Positions 51,688 to 62,504 of a stretch of DNA of 64,000 bases are shown here, piece after piece. Source of the stretch: Neoechinorhynchus agilis (taxonomy: Eukaryota; Acanthocephala); the NCBI GenBank assembly GCA_051530055.1, contig CM121342.1:7068001-7132000 (forward strand). Direction: 5' to 3'. The translations under genes and the position numbers were made by a program. The notes beneath the pieces were generated by a model, which was given only the letters and a program-made list of their open reading frames with translations, made no database searches and was not told the origin of the DNA. Numbering within the stretch: position 1 is the first letter of the stretch; each line of letters opens with the position of its first letter.

Positions 51688-51905
51688 ATGTGGAAATGGG
51701 GAAAAATTATATATCAAAGAATCATTTTTAATTGAGATATTTCGTCCAATCACGTTGGACTTCTTCAGTCAATTATTGTATTCGAAAAGCTTACTCGAAT
51801 TTTTTCTTCGAAAACAATAATTGACTGAAGAAGTCCAGTTTGATTGGACGAAATATTTCAATTAAAAATGATTTTTTGATATATAATTTTTCCCCATTTC
51901 CACAT
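51688..51905. mobile_element. 218-bp near-perfect foldback with two hammerhead-like cores
   Basis: Arms of about 92 bp (from ATGTGGAAATGGGG at 51688 to CCCCATTTCCACAT at 51905). On each strand one arm reads CTGAAGAAGTCC ... GGACGAAATAT: the CUGA.GA ... GAAA hammerhead signature around a GUCC/GGAC stem, with one extra A. There is no coding capacity. Confidence 0.8.
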
Positions 51906-52945
51906 ACTCATGGATTTTATCTTTGGCTAGCTTTTTGCAGAGTCAATCGAAGTGTTTCTCCTTGGGTTTTTTGTCGATATTCTGATATAACAGATTTTAT
52001 TGGATCGATATATTTCAATAAAATGTTTTCTACATTGAGGATTTTCTCTCTCGATGGGTAGAATTGATGTTTAAACTCATGACAAACCTCATGTATGAGA
52101 CTAAATCGTATATTTGCGAATTTTAAACATTGAATAACTCGATGAATGATCGTTAAAACGCCACAAATTACTATTGCGCGACTACATTCTCCCGCCAGAA
52201 TATTAGAAACCCAGCGAGGAAATGTAGCTAGCTTAAGGGGATAACTGCGACTCTGATATGATTCTTTTATAAATTTAATTTGTCAATTTTTTTATGTTTA
52301 GCCAACGGAGCTCCTTGGAGTCGCTTTTATAGTTTCATGAAAAGAATTAGTTTAAAGCAAGACAATGTAGGCATCTTGATGACTCCTAGATTTTCACCGT
52401 TAACCAAAATCCAACAATGGAACGAAAAAGTATTGAATTTGGGTTTTTTTTCAACAAGTTATTCAGAAGGTGTATGTAATTGAGTGCTTTTCAGTATTAA
52501 AAATACCCTGGAACGTCCATTATTTGAAGAGTGGGGTGTCCTTTGTCGACTATTTTATTTTCAGGATCTGTATGATTATTAATCCGATTTCTCAAACCTT
52601 CCCTGATGCAAATAAAAATCCTTTATCTCAAGAATTTCCTTACCACTGTTTCGACTCCGTAAATATTTATCATTGACACACGAGAAGAATATAAAAAGGA
52701 TCACTGAACAGCTTGAAGTATTTGTTATTTCATTGATTTCTTTGTTTTAAAACAACAATTGCTACTGCACTCTTTTTTTATGATACGTTTTGAGGACGTT
52801 TGATGATTTTCGTTATTTACTTCGGTTGCAAGCCTCTCGATGGCTCTGATCAGCCCTTTAGTTAAATGAATGAAGTCGAGTAGTTCAGAGGGACACGTAA
52901 TCCGAAACGTGAATTATCGGGGTATTTTTTACGATCTTTTATTTA
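51906..52945. other. Intergenic, nothing recognised
   Basis: Short AT-rich plus-strand frames without domain or splice support. Confidence 0.3.
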
Positions 52946-52949
52946 TCTT

Positions 52950-53150
52950 AAATCGCATACACTCAGGGCTTCACGGCATGTCTTTGGAAGCCTCTTGGCT
53001 AACTCGCACACTTCGGAAGCGCTCAGCCGCACTGGAAGGATGAGCGATCTCAAACCTGACCTCACCCTTCCAGCAGCCTAGCGACCAGCGGACTTGAACC
53101 ATCGACATATTGAACGCATTTTGAACGCGCACTACTGTTTTCCGATCTTA
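52950..53150 (-). mobile_element. tRNA-derived SINE, probable
   Basis: The minus strand has a B-box (GGTTCAAGTCC at about 53090-53100) in a degenerate tRNA-like head preceded by AGTAGTGCGCG. A GC-richer body follows (CTTCCAGTGCGGCTGAGCGC) and an A-rich tail (AAATAAAAGATCGTAAAAAA). The base composition stands out from its surroundings. Confidence 0.5.
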
Positions 53151-53763
53151 TCAAAGAAAACGAATTTATAGGGTTTTTTGGGGTAATGGTTATAATCCAT
53201 AACGTTAATTTTATCCCAATTGTTGTTCGTGTCGTTGCTAGAAGAAGATCAAATAAGTGATTATTTTCCGACCAAAAAGCTCTCACCCGAATGTTAAGAA
53301 CTTTGATATTTATGGTCGATTTAAAAAAAAACACATCAAATTGGGGGTTTTGGGTTATTCTAAACGGATTTCGCATCCGAGTGATGTTCGATCTCAATTA
53401 ATTGGCGCAAATCGAATTTTCAGACCATAGTTTTAATGCAGAGAAATTTTGTGGTAAGATTGAACGGTAAACATGGTCAAAACAAACAATAGATTGTTAT
53501 ATCACATTAAACATTTCTTCAAGAGCTGTGGATGTGAAAAATTGGCGTTTAATTTCAACAAAAAGCCATTTTGAACAGCAACACTCTCATTCGGTTTTAT
53601 TCTCACGAACTATTTTTTTTGGTTAGTGTACGTGCGAAACGGTTGAAACGGAGAGAGAGCGACACACGCAGAGAAGATGTGAGTGCGCAGTGTATTTTTG
53701 TTTAAAGGAGGTTGATTGAACGCTTTTGTTTGTTTTTGTTGGTAATACAACTCTGCGACGGAT

Positions 53764-55161
53764 TTATATGGCCGTTTCATCTTTGATACTATTAAAGTCT
53801 GAGCCGGTAGAGCTGATACCGCTCGTGTCAACGACTGCGTTTTTCGAGAACGACGTGTTCGGTGAGTTTGCGTTCATGGCTTGAGCGAGTATTCGATATT
53901 GTTCAAGGGCTGGGATTTTCTCAATTGTTTCACGGCTCAAAAGGTTCATGTCGATACGAGCAGGTCTCTGAAACGTATCATGGCAGAATATGACTCGTTT
54001 GGGAGTAGCAATGATTGAGACGGGTAAGTCGTGTTCGGTCATCAATGAGCCGGGCAGATCGGTCACGAGTTGGCTTTCATGGACGATGGTTGCGATAACA
54101 GTTCGTTCAGACACGGCTCCCAATTGAGCCATAAGTGCGTATTCGAGATCGGCGTATCCGGCTCCTTCTCCGATTCGTGCGCCAGTCATTGGATTCACTG
54201 CAACCGATCCAACGATCATAAGATCGACATGGACGTTTCCCAGAGCATTAACACTAAGAACTGATCCGAGTGAAGCCGCGCCAGCTTGTGTACTGGCTCG
54301 TTGGATTTGTTTTCGACTTAAAAACTTGGGATCGACTTTATAGAATGGAGCTGATTTCCAATCCGGTGAAGGCATTAGAAGAACCTTTTGACTTGCCAAA
54401 ATAAGGAACCTTGCATGTTCATGAGCTGAACTTGGATTAACTTTGACAACTCGAGCCTGTTTGAAAACGCATAGTGCAGCGAGATTCTCAGCGGCCATTT
54501 CTCGTTGTTTGAAACTGGGAACATGATGATGGCATGGACGTGGAAATGCGGTTTCTTGTTTCTGTTCCATCAAATCCCAAACCAGCATTCTATATTTTTG
54601 TTTGGTTTCATCCACTACGTTGTCTAGTTCATAGGAAGCGTTCATGAACGGACGCGTTTGTTCGGTCCATTCGCAGATGAGCTGAAGGTTATGGCTGATT
54701 CCGGGCTGTTTGAAGATTTTGTCAACTGGAATAAGGCGTTCTCGGATATCACGAAGACTAATCCAAAAGTAATAGAACGACGATCTTCGTTGATTTTCCA
54801 CGGGTTTGTTTAGGTCATAGGAAGCGACGTGTTGAACCAAGAAAGCGCATATACACACATCGGCCGTTTCTCCGAGGCTATAGAACCTTACTCGGTTCTT
54901 GAATTCGGGAAGCATCTTCTCTTCTATGGCAGATTCGGTGTCTTCGAACGAAAGACAGCCAGAAATACGACGGAGGACAGGGTGTTGGGTGATTAGGGAA
55001 CACACCGTCGCCACGGACCCAGTGGGCAAAACCGTCTCCGTCCATGCCGTCAACGCGTACTCACGAATCGAACTATCCTTTACTTTCGCAACAAAGTCGT
55101 ATTGGAGAAGCACGTGCGCTTGTTCACAAAGTGACGTCACTGGAAGCAAGACAAGTCGCAT
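53764..55161 (-). CDS. MTHFSD-like protein with extra N-terminal helical domain
   Basis: 465 aa in a single exon. From about residue 190 it matches the methenyltetrahydrofolate synthetase domain-containing family, a relative of 5-formyl-THF cyclo-ligase: YRMLVWDLMEQKQETAFPRP, ARVVKVNPSSAHEHARFLIL, LMIVGSVAVNP, GEGAGYADLEYALM and TIVHESQLV. The usual C-terminal RRM of vertebrate members is absent; the tail is low-complexity and Ser-rich. Residues 1-185 are not part of that family. LGETADVCICAFLVQHV and LQLICEWTEQTRPF recall the C-terminal helical half of glutathione-S-transferase-like domains found on tRNA-synthetase cofactors, which I offer as inference. The ATG at 55161 is the first in frame. 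The function of the family is poorly known. Confidence 0.85.
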   Translation of the reverse strand: MRLVLLPVTSLCEQAHVLLQYDFVAKVKDSSIREYALTAWTETVLPTGSVATVCSLITQHPVLRRISGCLSFEDTESAIEEKMLPEFKNRVRFYSLGETADVCICAFLVQHVASYDLNKPVENQRRSSFYYFWISLRDIRERLIPVDKIFKQPGISHNLQLICEWTEQTRPFMNASYELDNVVDETKQKYRMLVWDLMEQKQETAFPRPCHHHVPSFKQREMAAENLAALCVFKQARVVKVNPSSAHEHARFLILASQKVLLMPSPDWKSAPFYKVDPKFLSRKQIQRASTQAGAASLGSVLSVNALGNVHVDLMIVGSVAVNPMTGARIGEGAGYADLEYALMAQLGAVSERTVIATIVHESQLVTDLPGSLMTEHDLPVSIIATPKRVIFCHDTFQRPARIDMNLLSRETIEKIPALEQYRILAQAMNANSPNTSFSKNAVVDTSGISSTGSDFNSIKDETAI

Positions 55162-55480
55162 CTTTCTAGAAAGAAAGGACGTCTCAGTTTACACTCACCA
55201 ATAAAATACATCCATGACAATGCGCGCGCCACCACGAAACAAAAACGTTATCCAAAACACACAAACTCATAAACACCCCTTTCTTCTTCCTCGTTCATTG
55301 CGCTCATTCGTGCGTTGTCAACACACACACACAAAAATCATGACGTTCATTGGAGCTGGAAGAATCTAGTCTTTTGCACGAAAGCTTAATTCGATACGGC
55401 GCCGACTTTTGCTCAAAATGAAGCGAATAGTGAAATTGTACGGGGTAGTATCAAGCTGTTTTTGTAGTTATTTTTAAAAA
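55162..55480 (-). promoter_or_regulatory. Probable promoter / 5' region of the MTHFSD-like gene
   Basis: Non-repetitive sequence between the start codon and the 282-bp array, with TGACGTCA at 55133-55140 just inside the coding start and a CA-rich stretch near 55320. No TATA box is obvious. Assigned by position only. Confidence 0.35.
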
Positions 55481-57890
55481 TGAACCAAATTTGACGAATC
55501 AGACAACTTTCGCCTTTTTTAACGTTAGAAAAAGCGAGGCTCCTTTTCTCCGATGAAAACTTTTGAGTAACATGGAGACGTCATCGGCAAATGCCGTTTT
55601 CGTGATGGGAACGCTTTCGTGCGAATTTATGACGTCATTTTAATAAGGATTTCGCAACTGTCGAATCGACTACGTCATCCGCTCTCTTCAAATACGAATC
55701 TTAACGTTCGTCCACAGTTTCAACGTTCGCTCACGATCCAAAGTCAAAAGTTCCAGCATCACTTTTTTTGTAACTACGCAAAATTAAAGAACTTTCGTCT
55801 TTTTAACGTTAGAAAAAGCGAAGCTCCTTTTCAAGTGAAAACTTTAAGTAACATGGAGACGTCATCGGCAAATGCCGTTTTCGTGATGGGAACGATTTCG
55901 TGCGAATTTATGACGTCATTTTAATAAGGATTTCGCAACTGTCGAATCGACTACGTCATCCGCTCTCTTCAAATACGAATCTTAATGTTCGTCTCGCAGT
56001 TCAACATTCGCTCACGATCCAAAGTTCCAGCATCACTTCTTTTATAACTATGCAAAATTAAAGAACTTTCGCCTTTTTAAACGTTAGAAAAAGCGAAGCT
56101 CCTTTTCTCTGATGAAAACTTTTGAGTAACATGGAGACGTCATCGGGCAAATGCCGTTTTCGCGGTGCGAACGATTTCGTGCGAATTTATGACGTCATTT
56201 TAACAAGGATTTCGCAACTGTCGAATCGACTACGTCATCCGCTATCTCTTCAAATACGAATCTTAATGTTCGTCTCGCAGTTCAACGTTCGCTTATGATC
56301 AAAAGTTCCAGCGTCACTTTTTTTTGTAACTACGCAAAATTAAAGAACTTTCACCTTTTTTAACGTTAGAAAAAGCGAAGCTCCTTTTCTCCGATGAAAA
56401 ACTTTTGAGTAACATGGAGACGTCGTCGGCAAATGCCGTTTTCCGTGATGGGAACGATTTCATTTTTTCGAATTTATGACGTCATTTTAATAAGGATTTC
56501 GCAACTGCCGAATCGACTACGTCATCCGCTCTCTTCAAATACGAATCTTAATGTTCGTCTCGCAGTTCAAAGTTCGCTTACGATCCAAAGTTCAAGCGTC
56601 ACTTTTTTTATAACTACGCAAAATTAAAGAACTTTCGCCTTTTTTAACGTTAGAAAAAGCGAAGCTCCTTTTCTCTGATGAAAACTTTTGAGTAACATGG
56701 AGACGTCATCGGCAAATGCCGTTTTCGTGATGGGAACGATTTCGTGCGAATTTATGACGTCATATTAATAAGGATTTCGCAACTGTCGAATCGACTACGT
56801 CATCCGCTCTCTTCAAATACGAATCTTAATGTTCGTCTCGCAGTTCAACGTTCGCTTACGATCCAAAGTTCCAGCATCACTTTTTTTATAACTATGCAAA
56901 ATTAAAGAACTTTCGCCTTTTTTAACGTTAGAAAAAACGAAGCTCCTTTTCTCTGATGAAAACTTTTGAGTAACATGGAGACGTCATCGGCAAATGCCGT
57001 TTTCGTGATGGGAACGATTTCGTGCGAATTTATGACGTCATTTTAATAAGGATTTCGCAACTGTCGAATCGACTACGTCATCCGCTATCTCTTCAAATAC
57101 GAATCTTAATGTTCGTCTCGCAGTTCAACGTTCGCTTACGATCCAAAGTTCCAGCGTCACTTTTTTTGTAACTACGCAAAATTAAAGAACTTTCGTCTTT
57201 TTTAACGTTAGAAAAAGTTAAGCTCCTTTTCTCTGATGAAAACTCGCAACCTGTCGAATCGACTTTTTTGTAACTACGCAAAATTAAAGAACTTTCGTCT
57301 TTTTTAACGTTAGAAAAAGTTAAGCTCCTTTTCTCTGATGAAAACTTTTTAATTAACATGGAGACGTCATCGGCAAATGCCGTTTTCGTGATGGGAACGA
57401 TTTCGTGCGAATTTATGACGTCGTTTTAATAAGGATTTCGCAACTGTCGAATCGACTACGTCATCCGCTATCTCTTCAAATACGAATCTTAATGTTCGTC
57501 TCGCAGTTCAACGTTCGCTTATGATCAAAAGTTCCAGCGTCACTTTTTTTGTAACTACGCAAAATTAAAGAACTTTCGTCTTTTTAACGTTAGAAAAAGC
57601 GAAGCTCCTTTTCTCTCTGATGAAAACTTTTAAGTAACATGGAGACGTCATCGGCAAATGCCGTTTTCGTGATGGGAACGATTTCGTGCGAATTTATGAC
57701 GTCATTTTAATAAGGATTTCGCTACTGTCGAATCGACTACGTCATCCGCTCTCTTCAAATACGAATCTTAATGTTCGTCTCGCAGTTCAACGTTCGCTCA
57801 CGATCCAAAGTTCCAGCATCACTTTTTTTGTAGCTACGCAAAATTAAAGAACTTTCGTCTTTTTAACGTTAGAAAGAGCGAAGATTCTTT
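55481..57890. repeat. 282-bp tandem array with repeated CRE sites
   Basis: About eight units (ACATGGAGACGTC at 55570, 55852, 56129, 56414, 56696, 56976, 57357 and 57639), one interval being lengthened by a ~100-bp internal duplication. Most units contain a perfect palindromic CRE (TTATGACGTCATTT; single-base variants occur) plus GAGACGTCATCGG and ACTACGTCATCC. The short frames within it are not genes. Confidence 0.92.
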
Positions 57891-57925
57891 TTTGCTCCGA
57901 AACCCTGATTCAGGGTAAAGGGTTC

Positions 57926-58358
57926 AAATCCCCAATACGAATCACCATTGAAGGGAGGTATCTGAGGATCCGGAGGGATGTACAAACTTGATTATTGCTT
58001 CAAATACGCTTAAAAAATGACGCGCGTGATGAGATGACCCGAGCTCGATTGTTGGCGGTCTCTTCGAAGGAATCTGATGCCTGGCTGAACGCCGTTCCGA
58101 TTCCTTCTCTAGGAAATGTACTCACAGACGAAACATAAGGATCGGAGTGTGTCTACGACTGGGAATCCTGATTTGTGTCCCACACTACTGTCGTTGTGGG
58201 GCCCTTGTGGATTCTTTGGGTAGACACGGTCTCGTCTGTCGCCAGTCCGGTGGCAGGTATGCTCGATTTTTTAAGCGTATTTGAAGCAATAATCAAGTTT
58301 GTACATCCCTCCGGATCCTCAGATACCTCCCTTCAATGGTGATTCGTATTGGGGATTT
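57926..58358. mobile_element. 433-bp foldback element with ~92-bp arms
   Basis: Near-perfect inverted arms, AATCCCCAATACGAATCACC ... CGCTTAAAAAA on the left and its reverse complement on the right. The ~245-bp centre is GC-richer (GACCCGAGCTCGATTGTTGG, GTGGGGCCCTTGTGGATTCT). The arms contain GGTATCTGAGGATCCGGAGG, shared with the other foldbacks. Confidence 0.85.
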
Positions 58359-58496
58359 ACCAACTAGCATTGACAGTGCGTTTCCTTTACACGAAAAAAA
58401 AGAATCAAAACTGTATTTAAGTGTCTTTTTTAGCGGGGAGACTCACTGTTTGTGAGAGCAAAGTAGAAGCAATGACCGATTGATGAGCATGATTAT

Positions 58497-58668
58497 TTTA
58501 AAATATTGCGAAAGACGAAGCTTCGCCCGATCAATAATTGTTTCAGTATTTAGAAACAATAAAGAAATTTATATAGTACGAAATTATTTTCGTTATTATT
58601 TCTCAATATTTAAACAATCATTGATCGGACGATGTTTCCTCTTTCGGAATATCTCAATAAAATATTTT
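58497..58668. repeat. ~170-bp imperfect foldback
   Basis: The left arm (AAATATTGCGAAAGACGAAG, CCCGATCAATAATTGTTT) pairs with the right arm (AAACAATCATTGATCGGACG ... GGAATATCTC). No coding capacity. Confidence 0.6.
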
Positions 58669-58744
58669 TTCTTATGTCTTCTATCAAGTCGGTTATATTA
58701 AGTTTTTTGAGCGTTCTTTACCCGGCTTTTTCCTTTAAAGGCAC

Positions 58745-58978
58745 ACGGCCAACTGATATCTTGGATCAAAGAAATGATTGAATCACTTAATACCCCGCTG
58801 AACCACACGAATCCTCAGATACCTCCCGATGAGGCGGGACTCATCAGTAAGTTTCCGCCCTTCATGCCGGTGGTCCAGTAGATTTTAGATCTGGAGAGAT
58901 GTGCAAAACTCATAACCGTATGTTTTTGGGAGTCTAAGTGATTCAATCACTTCTCTGATCTAAGATATCGGTGTGGAT
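58745..58978. mobile_element. ~234-bp foldback MITE
   Basis: Ends CACACGGCCAACTGATATCT and AAGATATCGGTGTG, with ATGATTGAATCACTTA / TAAGTGATTCAATCA inside. The interior holds CTCAGATACCTCCCGATGAG and CTCATAACCGTATG. Confidence 0.75.
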
Positions 58979-58984
58979 TCATGC

Positions 58985-59310
58985 CAACCTTGGAAATGAT
59001 GTCCCAAATCAGAGTTAACAAGAACTTATGGAGCGCTCGGCAGCTCGGCACTCTCTCTGCTCCAAGATCTCTCGAAGAAATTGATAGAGGCAACCGGAGA
59101 CTCAAGAGCAGGTGTATTCTTTCGACAAAATATCTCGCTAGCAGTACAACGGGGCAATGCTGCCAGCGTGATGGCGACAGCCGAGGAAGGAGAGAAGCCC
59201 CAATTTTGGGGACGGCGGTGATTGCACGTTTTGTACTTTATTATGTTGTGATTAAAAATATCATTGTAGGAAATAAAAAGATCCTTCAAAAAAATGTTTG
59301 AAGATTGCAC
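58985..59310 (+). mobile_element. LINE 3' fragment
   Basis: Plus-strand LWSARQLGTLSAP, then QCCQRDGDSRGRREAPILGT, then the tail GGTGATTGCACGTTTTGTAC. Same family as the 15.6 kb and 62.7 kb copies. 5'-truncated and decayed. Confidence 0.65.
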
Positions 59311-59349
59311 TGTTCATATTGGTTGTTTTCTGGCGTAAAATTTAGATAA

Positions 59350-59730
59350 TTTTAAATTCTGATTGATTTCGGAGGCGCACAATCTTGTACGTGTTTATTA
59401 ATGTTGTAAATTGTTTCTATTTTCGATAACGATCGCTCACTGCGACCACTAATGTGTTCGATATTGGTCTTGAACTCAGATATATAATTCAAGTGTCGTT
59501 GTTGACGGGCTGACCAAGGATCCGAAACTTTTGACATCGCATAAACTAAAGGTCGATGATCAGTGTAAATCGTAAACCATCGGCCCTCGACGTAATATTG
59601 AAAATGCCGGACAGCGAGATACATGGCCAGAAGTTCACGATCGAAGGTGCTGTACCGTTGTTCAGGTTTACGCAGTTTGTTGTTGTAGTTGGCATCAGTA
59701 GATCGAAAAATCTACTGTCGCCGCACAAAA
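59350..59730 (-). mobile_element. Ty3/Gypsy-type retroelement fossil (RNase H part)
   Basis: A fragment of a pol gene, recognised by the RNase H signature FTIYTDHRPLVYAM with flanking AVRHF and HLNYISEF. Only this part of the element is present. No LTRs were found nearby. Broken and old. Confidence 0.75.
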
Positions 59731-59867
59731 ATGGTTTTTTATTCAACATAACACGGAAAACGTTAACATGAACCTTATGACGTCGTTAATGGTCACTACA
59801 ATATTTCATTTATAAGAAAAAAGAGAGCCAGATGACACGAAATTTACTAAGACAATAAAAGAGACAA

Positions 59868-60713
59868 TTAAGCGTCAACATCAAAGAACACTTTAATTTC
59901 CTTGTTCTTCGTGTCCTCTCCACCTTGTCCAATCGCAACAAGTTCAGACTCATCATCAGTCAATTCGATCATTTGATTGGACATTTTGATTAGAATTTTG
60001 ACTTTCTGATCGGCATCACCTTCTTCATCGCTTTCGATATCGAGAGTTCTTCGCAGATATCGTCTAAGATGGCCAACGGTTGCGTTCACTTGGGTCTTTA
60101 TGAACTTGACATCATCATGAGATCTACTTAATCTCGAGCAAACGATTGGAAGCTTGCACGCTTCACAAGGATAAATCCTAGCGTCTACTTTTGGTGCTCG
60201 TCTTCGCTTAGTAGTTGTAGTAGTGGCGGCAGTAGGCGGAGTAGCGACTTCGATTGACATTGATGATCTCGTTTTCCGACGTTTCCTAGGTGAATCACTT
60301 GTGGCAACGTCAGTGTCCTCGGTGTTTGGCAACTGATGGCCGTCCGGCTCAACAGCGAGATCTTCTCGTCCACTTCGATCAGGGAAGAGTATCTCAATTA
60401 GATTATCGAATAAAACGTCATGACGTAAAGAACGCCTTGAAACCAGCTTTTTTCGACAGGACGGACATTCCTTATTGCCGGCTCTCAGAGCGGTCGTTAT
60501 GCAATCGAGACAAAATCTATGAAGACATTCCTTAGCTGCCATTGCCGTCCTCAAAATATCCAAACATATTGGACACCGGAATTCGGTTTGGGCCAACCGT
60601 TGAATCTGAGAGTCGCTCGGATCACGCAGCGGCACACTCAGTGGAATGGGCGAACGATCTTCTTGAGAATCATTAAGTTCCCAATTATGAACAGGATTGT
60701 AAGATTTGTCCAT
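59868..60713 (-). CDS. Polycomb RING E3 ligase, RING1/RNF2 homologue
   Basis: 281 aa, intronless here. Catalytic subunit type of PRC1 that monoubiquitinates H2A. It opens with a conserved pre-RING segment ([10 protein letters not shown], then a PLSVPLR stretch). The C3HC4 RING is intact: C47, C50, C63, H65, C68, C71, C83, C86, within [20 protein letters not shown] and [18 protein letters not shown], which is almost identical to the RING1/RNF2 family. A Ser/Thr/Arg-rich linker with KRRKTR and KRRRAPK as likely nuclear localisation signals follows. Residues ~205-281 form a RAWUL domain ([19 protein letters not shown] ... IKVFFDV) that binds CBX/RYBP partners in the family. Length is slightly under the usual ~330 aa. 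The start at 60713 matches the family N-terminus. Confidence 0.94.
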   Translation of the reverse strand: MDKSYNPVHNWELNDSQEDRSPIPLSVPLRDPSDSQIQRLAQTEFRCPICLDILRTAMAAKECLHRFCLDCITTALRAGNKECPSCRKKLVSRRSLRHDVLFDNLIEILFPDRSGREDLAVEPDGHQLPNTEDTDVATSDSPRKRRKTRSSMSIEVATPPTAATTTTTKRRRAPKVDARIYPCEACKLPIVCSRLSRSHDDVKFIKTQVNATVGHLRRYLRRTLDIESDEEGDADQKVKILIKMSNQMIELTDDESELVAIGQGGEDTKNKEIKVFFDVDA

Positions 60714-62000
60714 TTTTATCTATGGCTAAATTGTTCATGAACAACGTTAGATTTGGTTAAATTCTACCAAAACTGTCAAAAAGCTACACTCACGTAAAAG
60801 AAAAATACGGTTTGGCCTCGTCAAAGTAAAGAACAAAGTCGATATTTTCATCATTGATTTGAAATAGAGTTTTGAGGGGAACAGAATTAAAGTTTATATT
60901 TTAGTCTAGAAAACAGTCCAAAATGAAAAAATTTGTTTTAACAACGGAAATTGCTAAAGACAATCGAAAAGAAAACACGCGGTTGAGAAATCAGTGGACA
61001 ACACCTACAAGCTGATCAACGTGCGGTTGAGCAAATAGATTTTCGTCGATTCGAGAGGCTAAAATCGTTAGAACAAGAGAAGTTCCTCATTGGCTAATTT
61101 TATAGATTGTGTGTGTTTTTTATTGGATCCTGAAGGAGTAAAACTCCGAAATATCGGTCCAAATTGAAAACATTTGTTTCAACCACAGAAATTGCTTAGA
61201 TAACAACAATCGAAAAGAAAACACGCGGTTGAGAAATCAATCGACAATAGACCAACCAAAAAATTAAATATAAACGAACCATAAACATCTTTTCAATTTT
61301 ATAAAATTCTAGATAAAAACCTGCAAACTCTTTGTCGTATCAAAAGTTCTTAGAATTCTAAAGTATTTTGAAAAAGACATAAAAAGCAGAAATTCTTTGG
61401 AATCAATAATGAAAATAGCGTCTTTGTTCTTAGTTTTGATGTTGAGGGCGAACGGAATAAAAGTAATTTAATTTTATTCCTCAAGTCTCACGTAGAGGAA
61501 AAAAAAATTAAATTGAATTATTTTCGATTAATTGTCACCCCATCCCTCAGAATTAAATTTTTATTAATTGTAAAGTTGTTTTGTGATATTGGGATTGATT
61601 CCAATATTTCGTAAGCATCGTCGATCTTTGCTAAGGAAAAAATCTTGTATTTTCCTTAGTCTGACGAAGCCTATGAAATATTGCGAATCAATCTCTGTAT
61701 CATTAATTCCGACATCTCAAGTCTTATATTTTCCCAAGGTTTGTCATTGTTTCTTTCTCCCGAGGAAATATCCGACGATTAATATAGAACCTTGTAAAAA
61801 AAACTCTCACTAAGAAAAACAGCTTTCTAATTTTCACTTCTATTTCGAAACAATTTTCAATTGGCTGAAGAAAAGGCCGAAAATTTTCAATATAAACCTA
61901 CTTCTGAATCAAACATCGCTAATTGAAACCAATATAAAACCCTAGCGATGGTAAAGCTACGCACCTTCTTTTTTTTCGCGCTCAGATTTCAAAAGACAAT
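60714..62000. repeat. Intergenic with a duplicated block and a foldback
   Basis: About 60920-61000 and 61160-61245 are diverged direct repeats (AATCGAAAAGAAAACACGCG, TTGAGAAATCA). 61588-61700 is a foldback (GATTCCAATATTTCGTAAGC with GCCTATGAAATATTGCGAAT). No gene. Confidence 0.5.
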
Positions 62001-62084
62001 TTGCGCGCTCTTTTTTTTGATTCTTCCAGCGCGGTATTTTCAATGAAGTGTAACGTCGTTTGTGTTTGGCAAAGCGCGCGCGCA

Positions 62085-62339
62085 ATGTCTCCTTCTAACG
62101 ATGACGAAAGCAAGTCGTACGTGGCAGAGACCGCACTGGAGATCGACGACGCGCCAATATTGGAAAGCCCGTTTGTGCCGACGCGAGTAAAGCCTACACC
62201 TTTTTCAACTCCGCCCAGAAACATGGAACTTCTGCGGCATTTAACTCAGAGGATTGCTTGGGCTCCAAAACGGTTGCCCAAAAGGTGGCGAACGTGTTCA
62301 ATTGAAAAAAATGACGTATTTCGAGTTTGCACCAAATGA
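62085..62339 (+). CDS. Hypothetical protein, possible first exon
   Basis: Frame from ATG 62085 (MSPSNDDESKSYVAETALEI), rich in acidic residues then prolines (PTRVKPTPFSTPPRN), and ending with a basic segment (APKRLPKRW). In another frame, 62310-62380 encodes EFAPNEVYSLTFLLLLRHK followed by a good donor (GTGAGT), which may be the true continuation. GC content and codon use are higher than in the flanking repeats. I do not recognise the product, and the structure is unresolved. Confidence 0.35.
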   Translation: MSPSNDDESKSYVAETALEIDDAPILESPFVPTRVKPTPFSTPPRNMELLRHLTQRIAWAPKRLPKRWRTCSIEKNDVFRVCTK

Positions 62340-62504
62340 AGTGTACTCATTGACGTTTCTTCTCCTTCTTCGTCATAAAGTGAGTTTTGTTGCTCGTGTG
62401 GTTTGGTGGTCGATTCTTGCAAAGATGTTCATCATTTTCACTTTTTTATAGCGAATTATCAGAAATTTGATTTATTTGGCCTCCTTCATCAGTCTATTGC
62501 TCTT

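Noticed and set aside
55540-57620. Hammerhead ribozyme at CTGATGAAAAC in the 282-bp array
   Set aside because: No paired stem II and no GAAA element in the right place follow it.
57895-57960. A tRNA gene (GGTTCAAATCCCC looks like a T-arm)
   Set aside because: No cloverleaf with A-box and acceptor stem could be drawn, and the sequence merges into the arm of a foldback element.
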